From Methanofollis aquaemaris (GTDB lineage Archaea; Halobacteriota; Methanomicrobia; Methanomicrobiales; Methanofollaceae): DNA of 64,000 bases. The notes beneath the pieces were generated by a model. It was given only the letters and a program-made list of their open reading frames with translations. It ran no database searches and was not told the origin of the DNA. The stretch's first letter is position 1, and the number at the start of each line of letters is the position of its first letter. This document shows positions 9,761 to 18,931 of the stretch, piece by piece. The stretch lies in NCBI RefSeq assembly GCF_017357525.1, contig NZ_CP036172.1:1-64000 (forward strand), written 5' to 3'. A program made the translations under genes and the position numbers.

Positions 9761-9821
9761 CAAAAGGCATTGAAATGATCATTACGATGAAATACCCTTG
9801 AATAATCCTTCCTCGTCAGGT

Positions 9822-12800
9822 TTAGTTCTGCGAGTCATCGTATTCGACGACCAGTATCTGCTGGAGGACGACCATGCCACCGCTGCTTGTGCTCTGGACA
9901 GCGGCAACGTTTTCGGTTGCATTGAGGAGGCTCGTGACGTCGAAAATCTGCGCCGATGCGGTGCAGAGCGTACCCTGCCAGGCGTTCGTCGCCACGACGT
10001 TGCCGTTGAAAATCAGGTTGCCTTCATCGGGGCCGGCGCTGCCAACGAAACTGTACAGGGTGACATTCTGGACATCGGCGGTGTCGATAGCCATGCCGGT
10101 GAAGGGCACGTACGCGGTTGCCTCTTCCATGGTGGTTCCGTAGCTCGTTTTGGAATATCCAAGTTCGTCGCACTCTTCGTTGATGAAAATCTGTTTTCTG
10201 GTGGCGTTCGGGTCGCTGTAGACGACGACAAGGGTGCTCGGGTAGAGGGCGTTCTTGTTACCGGTGTTCGGCGTCGTGACAAGGGTGTTGTTGCCGATCG
10301 GATCGAACAGGCTCGTGACGTCGACGGCGTAGAGGCCGTATTCGTAGTCGGCATAGGCACCGAAGTTGCTCTTGTCCATGTACGGCGTGCCGAGCATTAC
10401 AGTGTTGCCGTTGAAAGTTGCTGTCAGGTTCGGCAGCCCGCCGGGGGTCTGGTCCCAGTTGTACGAAACGTAGAGCAGAACCTTTTCGACGGTGGCAGTG
10501 CGGGGGATAGGCAGGTCGCCGGCGGTCCAGGTCTCCGTCCGATCGGTCCAGCCGACCGATTTATAGGAGTCTTCAGGCTGGGTGGAGGAGACGACGTCGC
10601 CGCGGAGGTCGTAGGTGTGTTGCGTGGTGATGTTGCTGCCGCCATCCCAGTAGATTCCTTTGCCCTTGTATCCATTGTACTTCACCGATTTGGCAGCGCT
10701 GATCTTGTTGTTGTTGCTCTCGTCTGTCTCTGCGATGAGGTTGGCCGGGTCGACGGCGGCCGTGTAGGTGACGGTGCCGCCTTCGAGGTTGCGGATCGTC
10801 GGGTCAATGAGTGTGACAGTGCTCGTCGCACCGCTCGCCAGCGAGTCGATGGTCGTGGTGTTGACTGGGGCCGTGCCGTTGGCGACGTCGCTTGCATAGA
10901 CAGCGACCGTGATGTTGGAGGCGGCGTCAGGGCCGTTGTTTTTCACGCTGGCAATCCGGACGGCGTTCGGCTCCCGCGCAAAGATCGCACTCGCGGGCAC
11001 CGTGTTCACGGTACCGGAGATCGTGAGGTCGACCTGTGCGGCCGCACTCACTGTAATGTAGTCAGTCTTTGTCTCTGAGTCATTGCCGGTGGCGTTTGCG
11101 GCGGTGAGGGACACGGTGTAGTCCCCTGCACTCATGTAGGTGTGCACCGGATTCTGCTCGGTGGAGGTGGCGTTGTCACCGAAATTCCAGGACCACGCCG
11201 TGATCCCCCCGGAGACCGCGCTGATATCGTCGACGTAGAAATTAATATTGGGGCTTGACTCCGGGAGGTAGAACGTAAGTGTATGGTTGCCTGAATAATT
11301 GCTGGTGTCGATGGTGTGCTCGGTCCAGGAGAAGTCGTAGATATCGGTGACTACATCGGTGTCGTCGATCTTCACATGAGGGGCGCCCTGTCCCAGGTAT
11401 GACCAAAACGTAATAGCATCAACACCGGTCAGGTCGACGGTCTGCGATGCGGAGAAGGTTCCCACCTCCGGATCGCCGGCCTTAAGATACAACGCATACG
11501 TCCCGGAATATTTGCATGAAGAGGTCGCCTCACCCCGGTATTCGTCGGTTCCGGTGATGGTCCACCCCGTGATGTCGCCGGTTTCGAACCCACCGTTTGT
11601 CACGCGTTCCTCACTGCTGCCGTTGCTGACGGAGAGGTCGGTGAACTGCACCGCAAGCGGCGCCGTGCCGCTGGTCACGTTTGCCGTGAAGTTTGCGACC
11701 GGGGCATCGCCGCCGCCACCGCTGCTCACCGTGATGTAATCGGTCTTCACCTCGGAATCGCTACCAGTGGCGTTTGCGGCGGTGAGGGACACGGTGTAGT
11801 TCCCTGCACTCGTGTAGGTATGCATCGGATTCTGCTCGGTGGAGGTGGCGTTGTCACCGAAATTCCAGGACCACGCCGTGATCCCACCGGAGACCGCACT
11901 GATATCGTCGACATAGAAATTAATATCGGGGCTTGACTCCGGGAGGTAGAACGTGAGTGTATGGTTGCCTGAATAATTGCTGGTGTCGATGGTGTGCTCG
12001 GTCCAGGAGAAGTCGTAGATATCGGTGACTACATCGGTGTTGTCGATCTTCACATGAGGAGCGCCCTGTCCCAGGTATGACCAGAACGTAATGGCATCAA
12101 CATGGGTCAGGTCGATAGTCTGGGATGCAGAGAACGTGCCTTCCTCCGGATCGCCGGCCTTAAGATACAATGCATACGTCCCGGAATACTTGCATGAAGA
12201 GGTCGCCTCACCCCGGTATTCGTCGGTTCCGGTGATGGTCCACCCACTGACGTCGCCGGTTTCGAACCCGCCGTTCGTCACGCGTTCCTCGCAGTTACCG
12301 TTGCTGACGGAGAGGTCGGTGAACTGCACCACAAGCGGAGCCGCACCGCTCGTCACGTTTGCTGTGAAGTTCGCAACCGGGGCGTCGCCGCCGGGGGAAC
12401 CTCCGCTGAAGTAGTTTTCGAACGGCGCCATCAGCGGTGCGGTGTCGTTACCGAGGTTCTCCGGGAGGGCGTACGGCGTGTCGCCGATCCCGTCGCCGTC
12501 CCCGTCGGTGCCGGGGTAGTCGGACCAGTAGTTGCCCATCACCTTCGAATAGGTGGTGCCGTTGTAGGTGTACTCGATGGGGGCGGGGGAGATCCAGTAT
12601 GTGACAGACGGGGCGGTGCCCTGGAGAATGATCTCTGTCGTGTTGTCCTCGAAGGAGTTGAGATATATCCGGTTGTTCTCCCCTGCATCGTATAAACGGA
12701 TGCCGCCGCCGTTGCCGGTGAAGGTGTTTCTGGTGATGGTGTTGTTCGCCGCGGTCGTCTTCCAGATGCGGATGCCTTCTCCCGCGTTGTCGAGGAACGT

Positions 12801-13433
12801 GTTGTTGGAGACGACGCAGTTCGTCACTTCGCGGAGGGTGAGACCCCTTGAACCGGTGGCATTGATGATGGTGTTGTTATCTATTGTCGAGTTGCCAGCA
12901 TCTGAATAGAGATATATTGGTCCCCAACTGTTGGAGCAATTAACCACGATATTATCGATAAACGAGAAGTTGTAACAATGGACACTTATCCCCTGGCTGC
13001 TGCCACCAGAACCGAGTCCGTTGAAGACAACATTTCTCACGGCATTATTTGTCTGGTCACCAATATTGACATAGTATGGCCCGGTGATGGTGAAGTTCTC
13101 GATAATGTTATTGTGGCGTGAGGAATGACCACTCCACATATCCAAATACTGATTGTCCGTTGTGATGATGACCATGTCCCGATTTTCTCCTCTCCAAGTG
13201 GTTTCATTTGTCCAAAAAGATGCCTGACCGAGGACTCCACTGGAATCAATGGAATAAGTTCCGTTGTGGAAAAGCAGGATGTCACCATCCGATGCCAGGT
13301 TTTCCATTATGTTTGTAACTGTGCCCGCCGGATCGGTAGGATACACGTCCCATGTCGTTGCCGTCACTGAGGCGACCAGCGCGCTCATGCACAGCAGTGC
13401 AGCGATACAGAGAATCAGAAACGTTTGTCGCAT
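9822..13433 (-). CDS. Secreted surface protein: beta-helix, two PKD modules with inserted binding-type domains, CARDB, DUF3344
   Basis: The product is 1,203 aa from the ATG at 13433 (signal peptide MRQTFLILCIAALLCMSALV); a longer frame to 13481 adds a polar stretch unlikely to be translated. A parallel beta-helix domain (about 30-350) is nearly identical in DNA to the neighbour at 8400-8955. Two PKD domains follow, each carrying a large insertion beginning NGGFETGD with a CBM/NPCBM-like beta-sandwich look (YSGTYALYLKAGDPE, TFWSYLGQGAPHVKID). These two units are an exact in-frame 226-residue tandem duplication. CARDB and one DUF3344 domain follow. The protein stops after that DUF3344 (VVEYDDSQN), where the 1,764-aa paralogue continues with a second DUF3344 and PEGA repeats, so it is a naturally shorter or C-terminally lost version. 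It is predicted extracellular. Confidence 0.86.
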   Translation of the reverse strand: MRQTFLILCIAALLCMSALVASVTATTWDVYPTDPAGTVTNIMENLASDGDILLFHNGTYSIDSSGVLGQASFWTNETTWRGENRDMVIITTDNQYLDMWSGHSSRHNNIIENFTITGPYYVNIGDQTNNAVRNVVFNGLGSGGSSQGISVHCYNFSFIDNIVVNCSNSWGPIYLYSDAGNSTIDNNTIINATGSRGLTLREVTNCVVSNNTFLDNAGEGIRIWKTTAANNTITRNTFTGNGGGIRLYDAGENNRIYLNSFEDNTTEIILQGTAPSVTYWISPAPIEYTYNGTTYSKVMGNYWSDYPGTDGDGDGIGDTPYALPENLGNDTAPLMAPFENYFSGGSPGGDAPVANFTANVTSGAAPLVVQFTDLSVSNGNCEERVTNGGFETGDVSGWTITGTDEYRGEATSSCKYSGTYALYLKAGDPEEGTFSASQTIDLTHVDAITFWSYLGQGAPHVKIDNTDVVTDIYDFSWTEHTIDTSNYSGNHTLTFYLPESSPDINFYVDDISAVSGGITAWSWNFGDNATSTEQNPMHTYTSAGNYTVSLTAANATGSDSEVKTDYITVSSGGGGDAPVANFTANVTSGTAPLAVQFTDLSVSNGSSEERVTNGGFETGDITGWTITGTDEYRGEATSSCKYSGTYALYLKAGDPEVGTFSASQTVDLTGVDAITFWSYLGQGAPHVKIDDTDVVTDIYDFSWTEHTIDTSNYSGNHTLTFYLPESSPNINFYVDDISAVSGGITAWSWNFGDNATSTEQNPVHTYMSAGDYTVSLTAANATGNDSETKTDYITVSAAAQVDLTISGTVNTVPASAIFAREPNAVRIASVKNNGPDAASNITVAVYASDVANGTAPVNTTTIDSLASGATSTVTLIDPTIRNLEGGTVTYTAAVDPANLIAETDESNNNKISAAKSVKYNGYKGKGIYWDGGSNITTQHTYDLRGDVVSSTQPEDSYKSVGWTDRTETWTAGDLPIPRTATVEKVLLYVSYNWDQTPGGLPNLTATFNGNTVMLGTPYMDKSNFGAYADYEYGLYAVDVTSLFDPIGNNTLVTTPNTGNKNALYPSTLVVVYSDPNATRKQIFINEECDELGYSKTSYGTTMEEATAYVPFTGMAIDTADVQNVTLYSFVGSAGPDEGNLIFNGNVVATNAWQGTLCTASAQIFDVTSLLNATENVAAVQSTSSGGMVVLQQILVVEYDDSQN
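11047..12402 (-). repeat. In-frame 678-bp tandem duplication encoding PKD plus inserted sandwich domain
   Basis: 11047-11724 and 11725-12402 are near-identical, with matching landmarks at a constant offset of 678 bp (for example 11091/11769 and 11641/12319). 678 bp is 226 codons, so the repeat keeps frame. Confidence 0.85.
12361..12919. repeat. Near-identical beta-helix segment shared with 8400-8955
   Basis: Partner of the segment at 8400-8955. The mosaic of conserved and diverged blocks suggests gene conversion. Confidence 0.75.
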
Positions 13434-13534
13434 TTTTTGTTCACTCCATTTTCCTGAATGTATGCGGTTCTCCCTTGTCACTCAACCAGAGAGAGAAATG
13501 GCGACGAGAGGCAGCCCGGCATATGGGATCATGA

Positions 13535-13582
13535 TTATTTAATTATATAAATATGCAAACTATTCTCATTTGATCAAATAAT
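13535..13582 (-). promoter_or_regulatory. Promoter with variant TGATCAAAT motif and TATA tract
   Basis: TGATCAAAT at 13571-13579 followed (minus sense) by an A/T tract near 13535-13555 has the same layout and similar distance (about 138 bp) to the start codon as in the two paralogous genes. Confidence 0.55.
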
Positions 13583-13680
13583 ATTTATATTAAATAATAT
13601 TTTTTAAACTAAAATTTGATAATCGTACTTAGACAACCCAGAACATACGCCGCACTGAAGTATCGGCAATCGGTACGGGA

Positions 13681-13701
13681 GAACCGGCTGGCCGCCGGTT
13701 C
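13681..13701 (-). terminator. Stable hairpin downstream of the 519-aa DUF3344 gene
   Basis: A perfect 7-bp inverted repeat GAACCGG/CCGGTTC with a 7-nt loop lies 26 bp past the stop codon at 13727. No strong T-run follows on the minus strand, so terminator function is only plausible. Confidence 0.4.
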
Positions 13702-13726
13702 CCTGCCGATCAAAAATGGGTGTTGG

Positions 13727-15286
13727 TCAGACCTTCGGGTCTATGACCAGTTTCACGTAGTCGGTTTCAAGGGTAGATGCTGTTTCGTTGCCTTCATCCG
13801 CCGGACTCTTCTGAACGACGAGCACCGTCACTTCGCCGTTGACGATGTAGTTGCCGATGCTCGAGGTCACCGATCCGGTCAGGTTTTCCTCGTTCCCGCT
13901 TATCGTGGATTCGAGCAAAACGTAGGCGGTACCGTTCCAGATGTAAAGGTAGGCACCGTCGTAACTCAAACCGCCGTCATGATATCCCTTGCCGTTCCAG
14001 TTCGCCGTCAGGCCGTCGATGTTGCCCGCGCTCTCGTCGATCTCAAAGACGAAACGCTGCGCGGCATAGGTGCCGTCGGTATCTGTCCGATAGGTCTCAG
14101 AGTTCTCGTCGTCCACCTCGATTTTCGAGTAAGTGACGCTGTCCATCGGCACCGTGCTGCTGTTCGGCGGCCGCGCGCCCACTGCGCCCTCATACGCGTA
14201 CAGGTTGGTCCCCGCCGTGCCCGGCGTGGTGCTCGCGAAGTCGTAGAGGCGCGTGATGTCTTTGAGCACAAGCGTCGCCACCATCGGGGAGACATAGGCC
14301 TCTCCTTCATAGTTGGAACCCTGCCACCTGCCCTCGATGTAGCCGTCATTGTTATAATCGTGGCCGCGCCAGAAGACCAGGTGGTTGTTGCCCACCAGGT
14401 TGACGATGTTCTTCAGTGCCGTCGAATCGTTTGAGGCCGTGAAGACATCGAGATCGAAGTAACCGCCCTGGCTGCAATCGGCTACATCGTCATCGCCGAG
14501 TTGGTACTTCGTGTACTTGCTGATGTTCCATGCAGGTTGAGAGAGAGTCCGTGGCGAGTCGGCGGCCGACGGTGCGTTGAAGTAGAGGAAATCAGGCTGG
14601 CCGGCCGAACCCACATACTGCATGGCGTAGACCTTCGCCTCGCTCGATGAATAGGCCGTCCCGTTCAGCCAGGTAAGGTGGTTGTTAAGTTCTCCATCGC
14701 CTGTTGCGTCATAATGGAGGTTCACGTTGCCCACGTTGACCCAGTACGCCGTTTTATTGCCTGACGCACTCTCGATCGCCGCAGCGAGCACGACACTATA
14801 GACCCGGCCGTCGATCGAGCCCGACGTCGTCACCCTCGCTGCAAAGGTCGATGCATCGAGATAGTCGGTTACATCCTTGCAGACCAGCCACTTGCCGTTC
14901 CCCGAACAACAGGTGGTGGCGTTCATATCGCTTTTGTTCAGTCTCTCAGAACCCAGGTTGTAAGTGCCCGACGAGTTCGTGACGGTGATGTTCGCCCATC
15001 CTGTGTAGTCTTCTGTCCCGCCCCATATGCCGGTGTACAGGTGCGCCCACTTCACGGTCCCTGTCGGGATGCTGCTGTACCCGACGGTGTAGGGGGACGA
15101 AGCCAGCCCTGAATGGTTTCCTTTATCCATGTAAACGAACCCCTTCAAGGTGCCGCTTTCGTTGGTCAAAAGAGGATGGCCGTCATAATTGTACCCCTCA
15201 GGCCACGCCGCCGCCGGCGCCGCCATCGCGAGCACCGCCAGCAGCACAAGCATGCCGGTCAGCATGCATTTATTGCCTATTTTCAT
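13727..15286 (-). CDS. Secreted DUF3344 domain surface protein
   Basis: The product is 519 aa from the ATG at 15286 (MKIGNKCMLTGMLVLLAVLA, signal peptide ending PAAA-WPE); a longer frame to 15385 runs through the promoter and is discarded. The body is one DUF3344-type module (motifs WAHLYTGIWGGTEDYTGW, YWVNVGNVNL, YAMQYVGSAGQPDFLYFN), then a C-terminal beta domain with NGYIVNGEVTVLVVQ-like strands. Many N-x-S/T sequons fit an archaeal surface glycoprotein. It is more diverged than the other three but has the same TGATCA/TATA promoter layout, so it is probably co-regulated with them. It ends DPKV without a membrane anchor. Confidence 0.8.
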   Translation of the reverse strand: MKIGNKCMLTGMLVLLAVLAMAAPAAAWPEGYNYDGHPLLTNESGTLKGFVYMDKGNHSGLASSPYTVGYSSIPTGTVKWAHLYTGIWGGTEDYTGWANITVTNSSGTYNLGSERLNKSDMNATTCCSGNGKWLVCKDVTDYLDASTFAARVTTSGSIDGRVYSVVLAAAIESASGNKTAYWVNVGNVNLHYDATGDGELNNHLTWLNGTAYSSSEAKVYAMQYVGSAGQPDFLYFNAPSAADSPRTLSQPAWNISKYTKYQLGDDDVADCSQGGYFDLDVFTASNDSTALKNIVNLVGNNHLVFWRGHDYNNDGYIEGRWQGSNYEGEAYVSPMVATLVLKDITRLYDFASTTPGTAGTNLYAYEGAVGARPPNSSTVPMDSVTYSKIEVDDENSETYRTDTDGTYAAQRFVFEIDESAGNIDGLTANWNGKGYHDGGLSYDGAYLYIWNGTAYVLLESTISGNEENLTGSVTSSIGNYIVNGEVTVLVVQKSPADEGNETASTLETDYVKLVIDPKV

Positions 15287-15359
15287 AGATTTCCTCCTAT
15301 AACGGATTTTTTCGATGCGGGGGGGGTTGAGCCGCCCCGACAGATATGGATCCCTGCAG

Positions 15360-15400
15360 ATATGATTTATATTTTTATATTTCATAATTGATCATATAAT
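15360..15400 (-). promoter_or_regulatory. Promoter with TGATCATAT motif
   Basis: TGATCATAT at 15389-15397 precedes, in minus-strand sense, ATATAAAAATATAAATCAT near 15363-15381. Distance from motif to ATG is about 103 bp. Confidence 0.55.
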
Positions 15401-15496
15401 TAAAATACATCTTATTACTAATTGTATCTGAATTTAAAATCCGTGATACGGGCCATGCCGGAAAGAACGGGGAGGATAGGATTCTCTGAATAAGAC

Positions 15497-15720
15497 GGCC
15501 CTGTAGAATCAAACATGGGTCGAAAGGACGCCTCAGGCATACCGCATGAACATTGTTCTGAGGAGATCTTCCGGGTGTTGAGGGATCCTTGCTTCCTCTC
15601 AATCGCGACATGGCAACGGGTGGGGACACCGCTCAATCGCCCCCCCACCTCTCCTCTCCTCCGTGGCGGGGGGTCTCACCACAACGTGAGAGGACAGGTT
15701 AGAATCATCATGCTTTTGGG
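15497..15720 (+). mobile_element. MITE-like intergenic repeat, copy with left end only
   Basis: The left end GGCCCTGTAGAATC (15497) matches the left terminal repeat of the element at 40202. It is followed at conserved spacing by CCTCAGGCATACCGCATGAA and a later CTCTCAATCGC block also seen at 46.5 and 48.1 kb. No right end (TTCTACAGAGCC) is found before carB, so the copy is truncated or decayed. The right limit is approximate. Confidence 0.5.
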
Positions 15721-15735
15721 GCGGCAGATTTCCCA

Positions 15736-15760
15736 GAAAAAAAAGAGATAAAAAAGAAAA
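15736..15760 (-). terminator. T-rich terminator of carAB
   Basis: Immediately past the carB stop codon the minus strand reads as runs of T (8, 6 and 4) interrupted by single bases, a typical archaeal oligo-T terminator. Confidence 0.5.
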
Positions 15761-15763
15761 CCC

Positions 15764-18700
15764 TCAGGCCTTCCCGATATAGTGGTCGAGGGGTTCGATG
15801 GTGATCTCCTCGTGCTTCATCACCTCGATCGCCTGCGCCGCCGCCTCGGCCGCGGAGAGGGTGGTGATGTACGGCACCGAGTAGTCGATGGCCACCCGCA
15901 TGATGGTGTAGTGGTCCTGACGGGACTGCTTGTCTGAGGGGATGTTGATGATCAGGCTGATCTCCCCTTTGCGCATCATGTCGACGACATTGGGCGAGCC
16001 CTCCTTGACCTTCCTGACCATCTTCACCTCGACCCCGGACTGGCTGAGATACTCGGCCGTGCCGCCCGTGCAGTAGATGGTCAGCCCGAGTGCCTGGAGT
16101 TTCCTGGCGACCGGGACGACCGACTCCTTCTGCTCGTCGGAGACCGAGATGAAGACATTGCCCTCCAGGGGGAGGTCGTTGTCCGCGGCGAGACAGGCCT
16201 TGTAGTAGGCCCGGCCGAAGTCGTAGTCCAGACCCATCACCTCGCCGGTCGACTTCATCTCGGGACCGAGGACGGTGTCGACGCCGGGGAGTTTGCTGAA
16301 GGGCAGGAGCACTTCTTTGACGGCCACATGGGAGATGGTCCGCTCCTCGTAACCGAGTTCGGCGAGTTTGCGCCCCATCATCACCTTCGCGGCGATCTTT
16401 GCGAGCGGGAGCCCGGTCGCCTTCGAGACGAAGGGCACCGTCCTGCTTGCCCGCGGGTTTGCTTCGAGCACATAGACGACGTCGTCCTTCACGGCGAGCT
16501 GGATATTGATGAGCCCGACGACCCCCATCTCCAGGGCGATCCGGCGGGTGTAGTCCTTCACCCGGTTGATCACCGACGCCGGCAGGGACTGGGTGGGGAT
16601 GACACAGGCCGAGTCGCCCGAGTGGACGCCGGCCTCCTCGATATGCTCCATCACCCCGCCGATGAGCACCTCGTCCCCGTCGCAGACCGCGTCCACGTCG
16701 AGTTCATAGGCGTCCTGGAGGAAACGATCGATGAGCACCGGGTGCTGCCTGGAGACCCGCACCGCTTCCTTCATGTAACTGTCCAGTTCCACCTCGTCGT
16801 GGACGATCTCCATCGCCCGCCCGCCGAGCACATAACTCGGCCTGACCAGGACCGGGTACCCGATCTCCCCGGCGATCTTTCTGGCCTCTTCCTCGGAGTA
16901 GGCCGAGCCGTTCGGAGCCGAGGGGATCTGAAGTTTGTCCAGGAGGACGCTGAACCGATCGCGGTCCTCGGCCATGTCCATGGCGTCGGGCGAGGTGCCG
17001 AGCACCCTGGTCTTGAGCCCGAGGCGTGCGATCTCCTCTTCGATCGGGATGGCCAGGTTCACCGAGTTCTGCCCGCCGAACTGGACCATCACTCCGTCGT
17101 AGTCGTCGTTCTTGAGGATGTTGACGACATCTTCGAGCTGCATCGGCTCGAAGAAGAGACGGTCGGAGGTGTCGAAGTCGGTGGAGACCGTCTCGGGGTT
17201 GTTGTTGACGATGTGGACCGCGACGCCCTCGTCCCGCGCCGCCTGAACGGCATGGACGGTGCAGTAGTCAAACTCGATCCCCTGCCCGATCCTGATCGGC
17301 CCGGAACCGAGGATGAGCACCTTCTTGCGCGGGTCATGGAGGTTCTCGTTCTCGTCCTCCCAGGTGGAGTAGAAGTACGGCGTCTGTGCCGGAAACTCGG
17401 CGGCGCAGGTGTCGACCATCTTGTACGTCGGCCGACCGGCGATCCGCTCGATCGTCTCCCGGTTCATGCCGGTGAGTTCGGCGATCTCGGTGTTGGAGAA
17501 GCCGTAGTCCTTGGCAAGCCTGACCGCCTCCTCGCTCTTCTCCTCCTTGAGTTGTTCCTCGATCTCGACGATGTGCTTGATCTTCTCCAGGAAGAAGGGG
17601 GTGATCCTGGTGAGACCGGCGATCTCCTCCACGCTCATCCCCTGCCTGAAGGCGTCGAAGAGACAGCCGAAGCGCTCGTCGGTGGGGCTGGTGAGGATCA
17701 TCCTGATCTCGTTTGCGTTGGTGTGCTCGCGCACGTCGGTGTCGAGCGAGCGCATCGCCTTCTTGAAGGCCTCCTCCAGCGTCCGGCCGATGGCCATTAC
17801 CTCGCCGGTCGACTTCATCGCCGTGGTGAGCGTCCGGTCGGCGGTCTTGAACTTGTCGAAGGGCCACCTCGGCACCTTGACGACGACATAGTCGATGGCC
17901 GGTTCGAAGGAGGCGGGCGTCACGCCGGTGACCGAGTTGGTGATCTCGTCGAGGTGCAGCCCGATGGCGATCTTGGCCGCCACCCGCGCGATCGGGTACC
18001 CGGTCGCCTTCGAGGCGAGGGCCGAGGAACGCGAGACGCGCGGGTTGACCTCGATGACCCGGTAGTCGCCGTTCTGGTAGGCGAACTGGATGTTGCACCC
18101 GCCCTGGACGTTCAGGGCGCGGATGATCTTGATCGCCGCCGAGCGCATCATCTGGAACTCGTCGTCGCGCAGCGTCAGGATCGGGGCGACGACGACCGAC
18201 TCGCCGGTGTGGACGCCCATCGGGTCGACGTTCTCCATCCCGCAGATGATGATGCAGGTGTCGGCGGCGTCGCGCATCACCTCGAACTCGATCTCCTTCC
18301 ACCCCATCACCGACTCTTCGATGAGCACCTGGTGGATGCGGGAGCGGTTGAGACCGACGTCGACGATCCGGCGGAGTTCTTCCTCGGTGTGGGCGATCCC
18401 GCCGCCCGCACCGCCGAGGGTGTACGCGGGCCTGATGATCGCCGGGAGGCCGACCACTTCGAGTGCCTGGCTGAGGTCTTCGATATGCTCCAGGATCATG
18501 CTCTTCGGGACCGGTTCACCGATCCGGTTCATCAGGGCCTTGAACTTCTCCCGGTCCTCGCCCTCGTAGATCGCCTCGAGCGGGGTGCCCAGGATCTCGA
18601 CGCCGTCGAGGGCGCCGATCTCGGCGAGTTCGGCCGTCATGTTCAGCCCGGTCTGGCCGCCCATCCCCGAGAGGATCCCGTCCGGCTTCTCCTTCTCGAT

Positions 18701-18931
18701 GATCTTTGCGATGATGTCGGCCTGCAGAGGCTCGATATAGACCTTCTCGGCCATCTCGGGATCGGTCTGGATGGTCGCCGGGTTGGAGTTGACCAGGACC
18801 ACCTCGACCCCTTCCTCCCTGAGGGCGCGGCAGGCCTGGGAACCGGAGAAGTCGAACTCCGCAGCCTGACCGATCTGGATGGGGCCCGAGCCGATGAGCA
18901 ACGCCTTCTTGATCTGCTGGTTGCGCGGCAT
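15764..18931 (-). CDS. carB: Carbamoyl-phosphate synthase large subunit
   Basis: The 1,055-aa protein makes carbamoyl phosphate from bicarbonate, ATP and CarA-derived ammonia for pyrimidine and arginine synthesis. Both homologous halves are present: an N-terminal carboxyphosphate domain starting MPRNQQIKKALLIGSGPIQI and a carbamoyl-phosphate domain starting KKVLILGSGPIRIGQGIEFD (about residue 550). Each has its ATP-grasp fold, an oligomerization domain lies between them, and a C-terminal MGS-like allosteric domain contains IYCTGGTAEYLSQSG. Length is standard for CarB. The frame is open far upstream, but the start is set by the ATG at 18931, which overlaps the carA stop as TGATG. It forms the carAB operon with tight coupling. 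Confidence 0.97.
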   Translation of the reverse strand: MPRNQQIKKALLIGSGPIQIGQAAEFDFSGSQACRALREEGVEVVLVNSNPATIQTDPEMAEKVYIEPLQADIIAKIIEKEKPDGILSGMGGQTGLNMTAELAEIGALDGVEILGTPLEAIYEGEDREKFKALMNRIGEPVPKSMILEHIEDLSQALEVVGLPAIIRPAYTLGGAGGGIAHTEEELRRIVDVGLNRSRIHQVLIEESVMGWKEIEFEVMRDAADTCIIICGMENVDPMGVHTGESVVVAPILTLRDDEFQMMRSAAIKIIRALNVQGGCNIQFAYQNGDYRVIEVNPRVSRSSALASKATGYPIARVAAKIAIGLHLDEITNSVTGVTPASFEPAIDYVVVKVPRWPFDKFKTADRTLTTAMKSTGEVMAIGRTLEEAFKKAMRSLDTDVREHTNANEIRMILTSPTDERFGCLFDAFRQGMSVEEIAGLTRITPFFLEKIKHIVEIEEQLKEEKSEEAVRLAKDYGFSNTEIAELTGMNRETIERIAGRPTYKMVDTCAAEFPAQTPYFYSTWEDENENLHDPRKKVLILGSGPIRIGQGIEFDYCTVHAVQAARDEGVAVHIVNNNPETVSTDFDTSDRLFFEPMQLEDVVNILKNDDYDGVMVQFGGQNSVNLAIPIEEEIARLGLKTRVLGTSPDAMDMAEDRDRFSVLLDKLQIPSAPNGSAYSEEEARKIAGEIGYPVLVRPSYVLGGRAMEIVHDEVELDSYMKEAVRVSRQHPVLIDRFLQDAYELDVDAVCDGDEVLIGGVMEHIEEAGVHSGDSACVIPTQSLPASVINRVKDYTRRIALEMGVVGLINIQLAVKDDVVYVLEANPRASRTVPFVSKATGLPLAKIAAKVMMGRKLAELGYEERTISHVAVKEVLLPFSKLPGVDTVLGPEMKSTGEVMGLDYDFGRAYYKACLAADNDLPLEGNVFISVSDEQKESVVPVARKLQALGLTIYCTGGTAEYLSQSGVEVKMVRKVKEGSPNVVDMMRKGEISLIINIPSDKQSRQDHYTIMRVAIDYSVPYITTLSAAEAAAQAIEVMKHEEITIEPLDHYIGKA

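Larger units (their letters stand above)
9470..9821. other. 352-bp intergenic: promoter of one surface gene and terminator of the next
   Basis: No gene is seen. The right part carries an A/T-rich terminator for the upstream paralogue. The left part carries an approximately 100-nt 5' leader and the TATA/TGATCA promoter of the gene starting at 9469. Confidence 0.6.
15287..15763. other. Intergenic: surface-gene promoter, MITE-like repeat copy and carB terminator
   Basis: No convincing gene is seen. From left to right it holds the leader and promoter of the 519-aa gene, an AT-rich stretch, a repeat copy starting at 15497, and an A-rich run that acts as T-rich terminator for carB on the minus strand. 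Confidence 0.6.
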
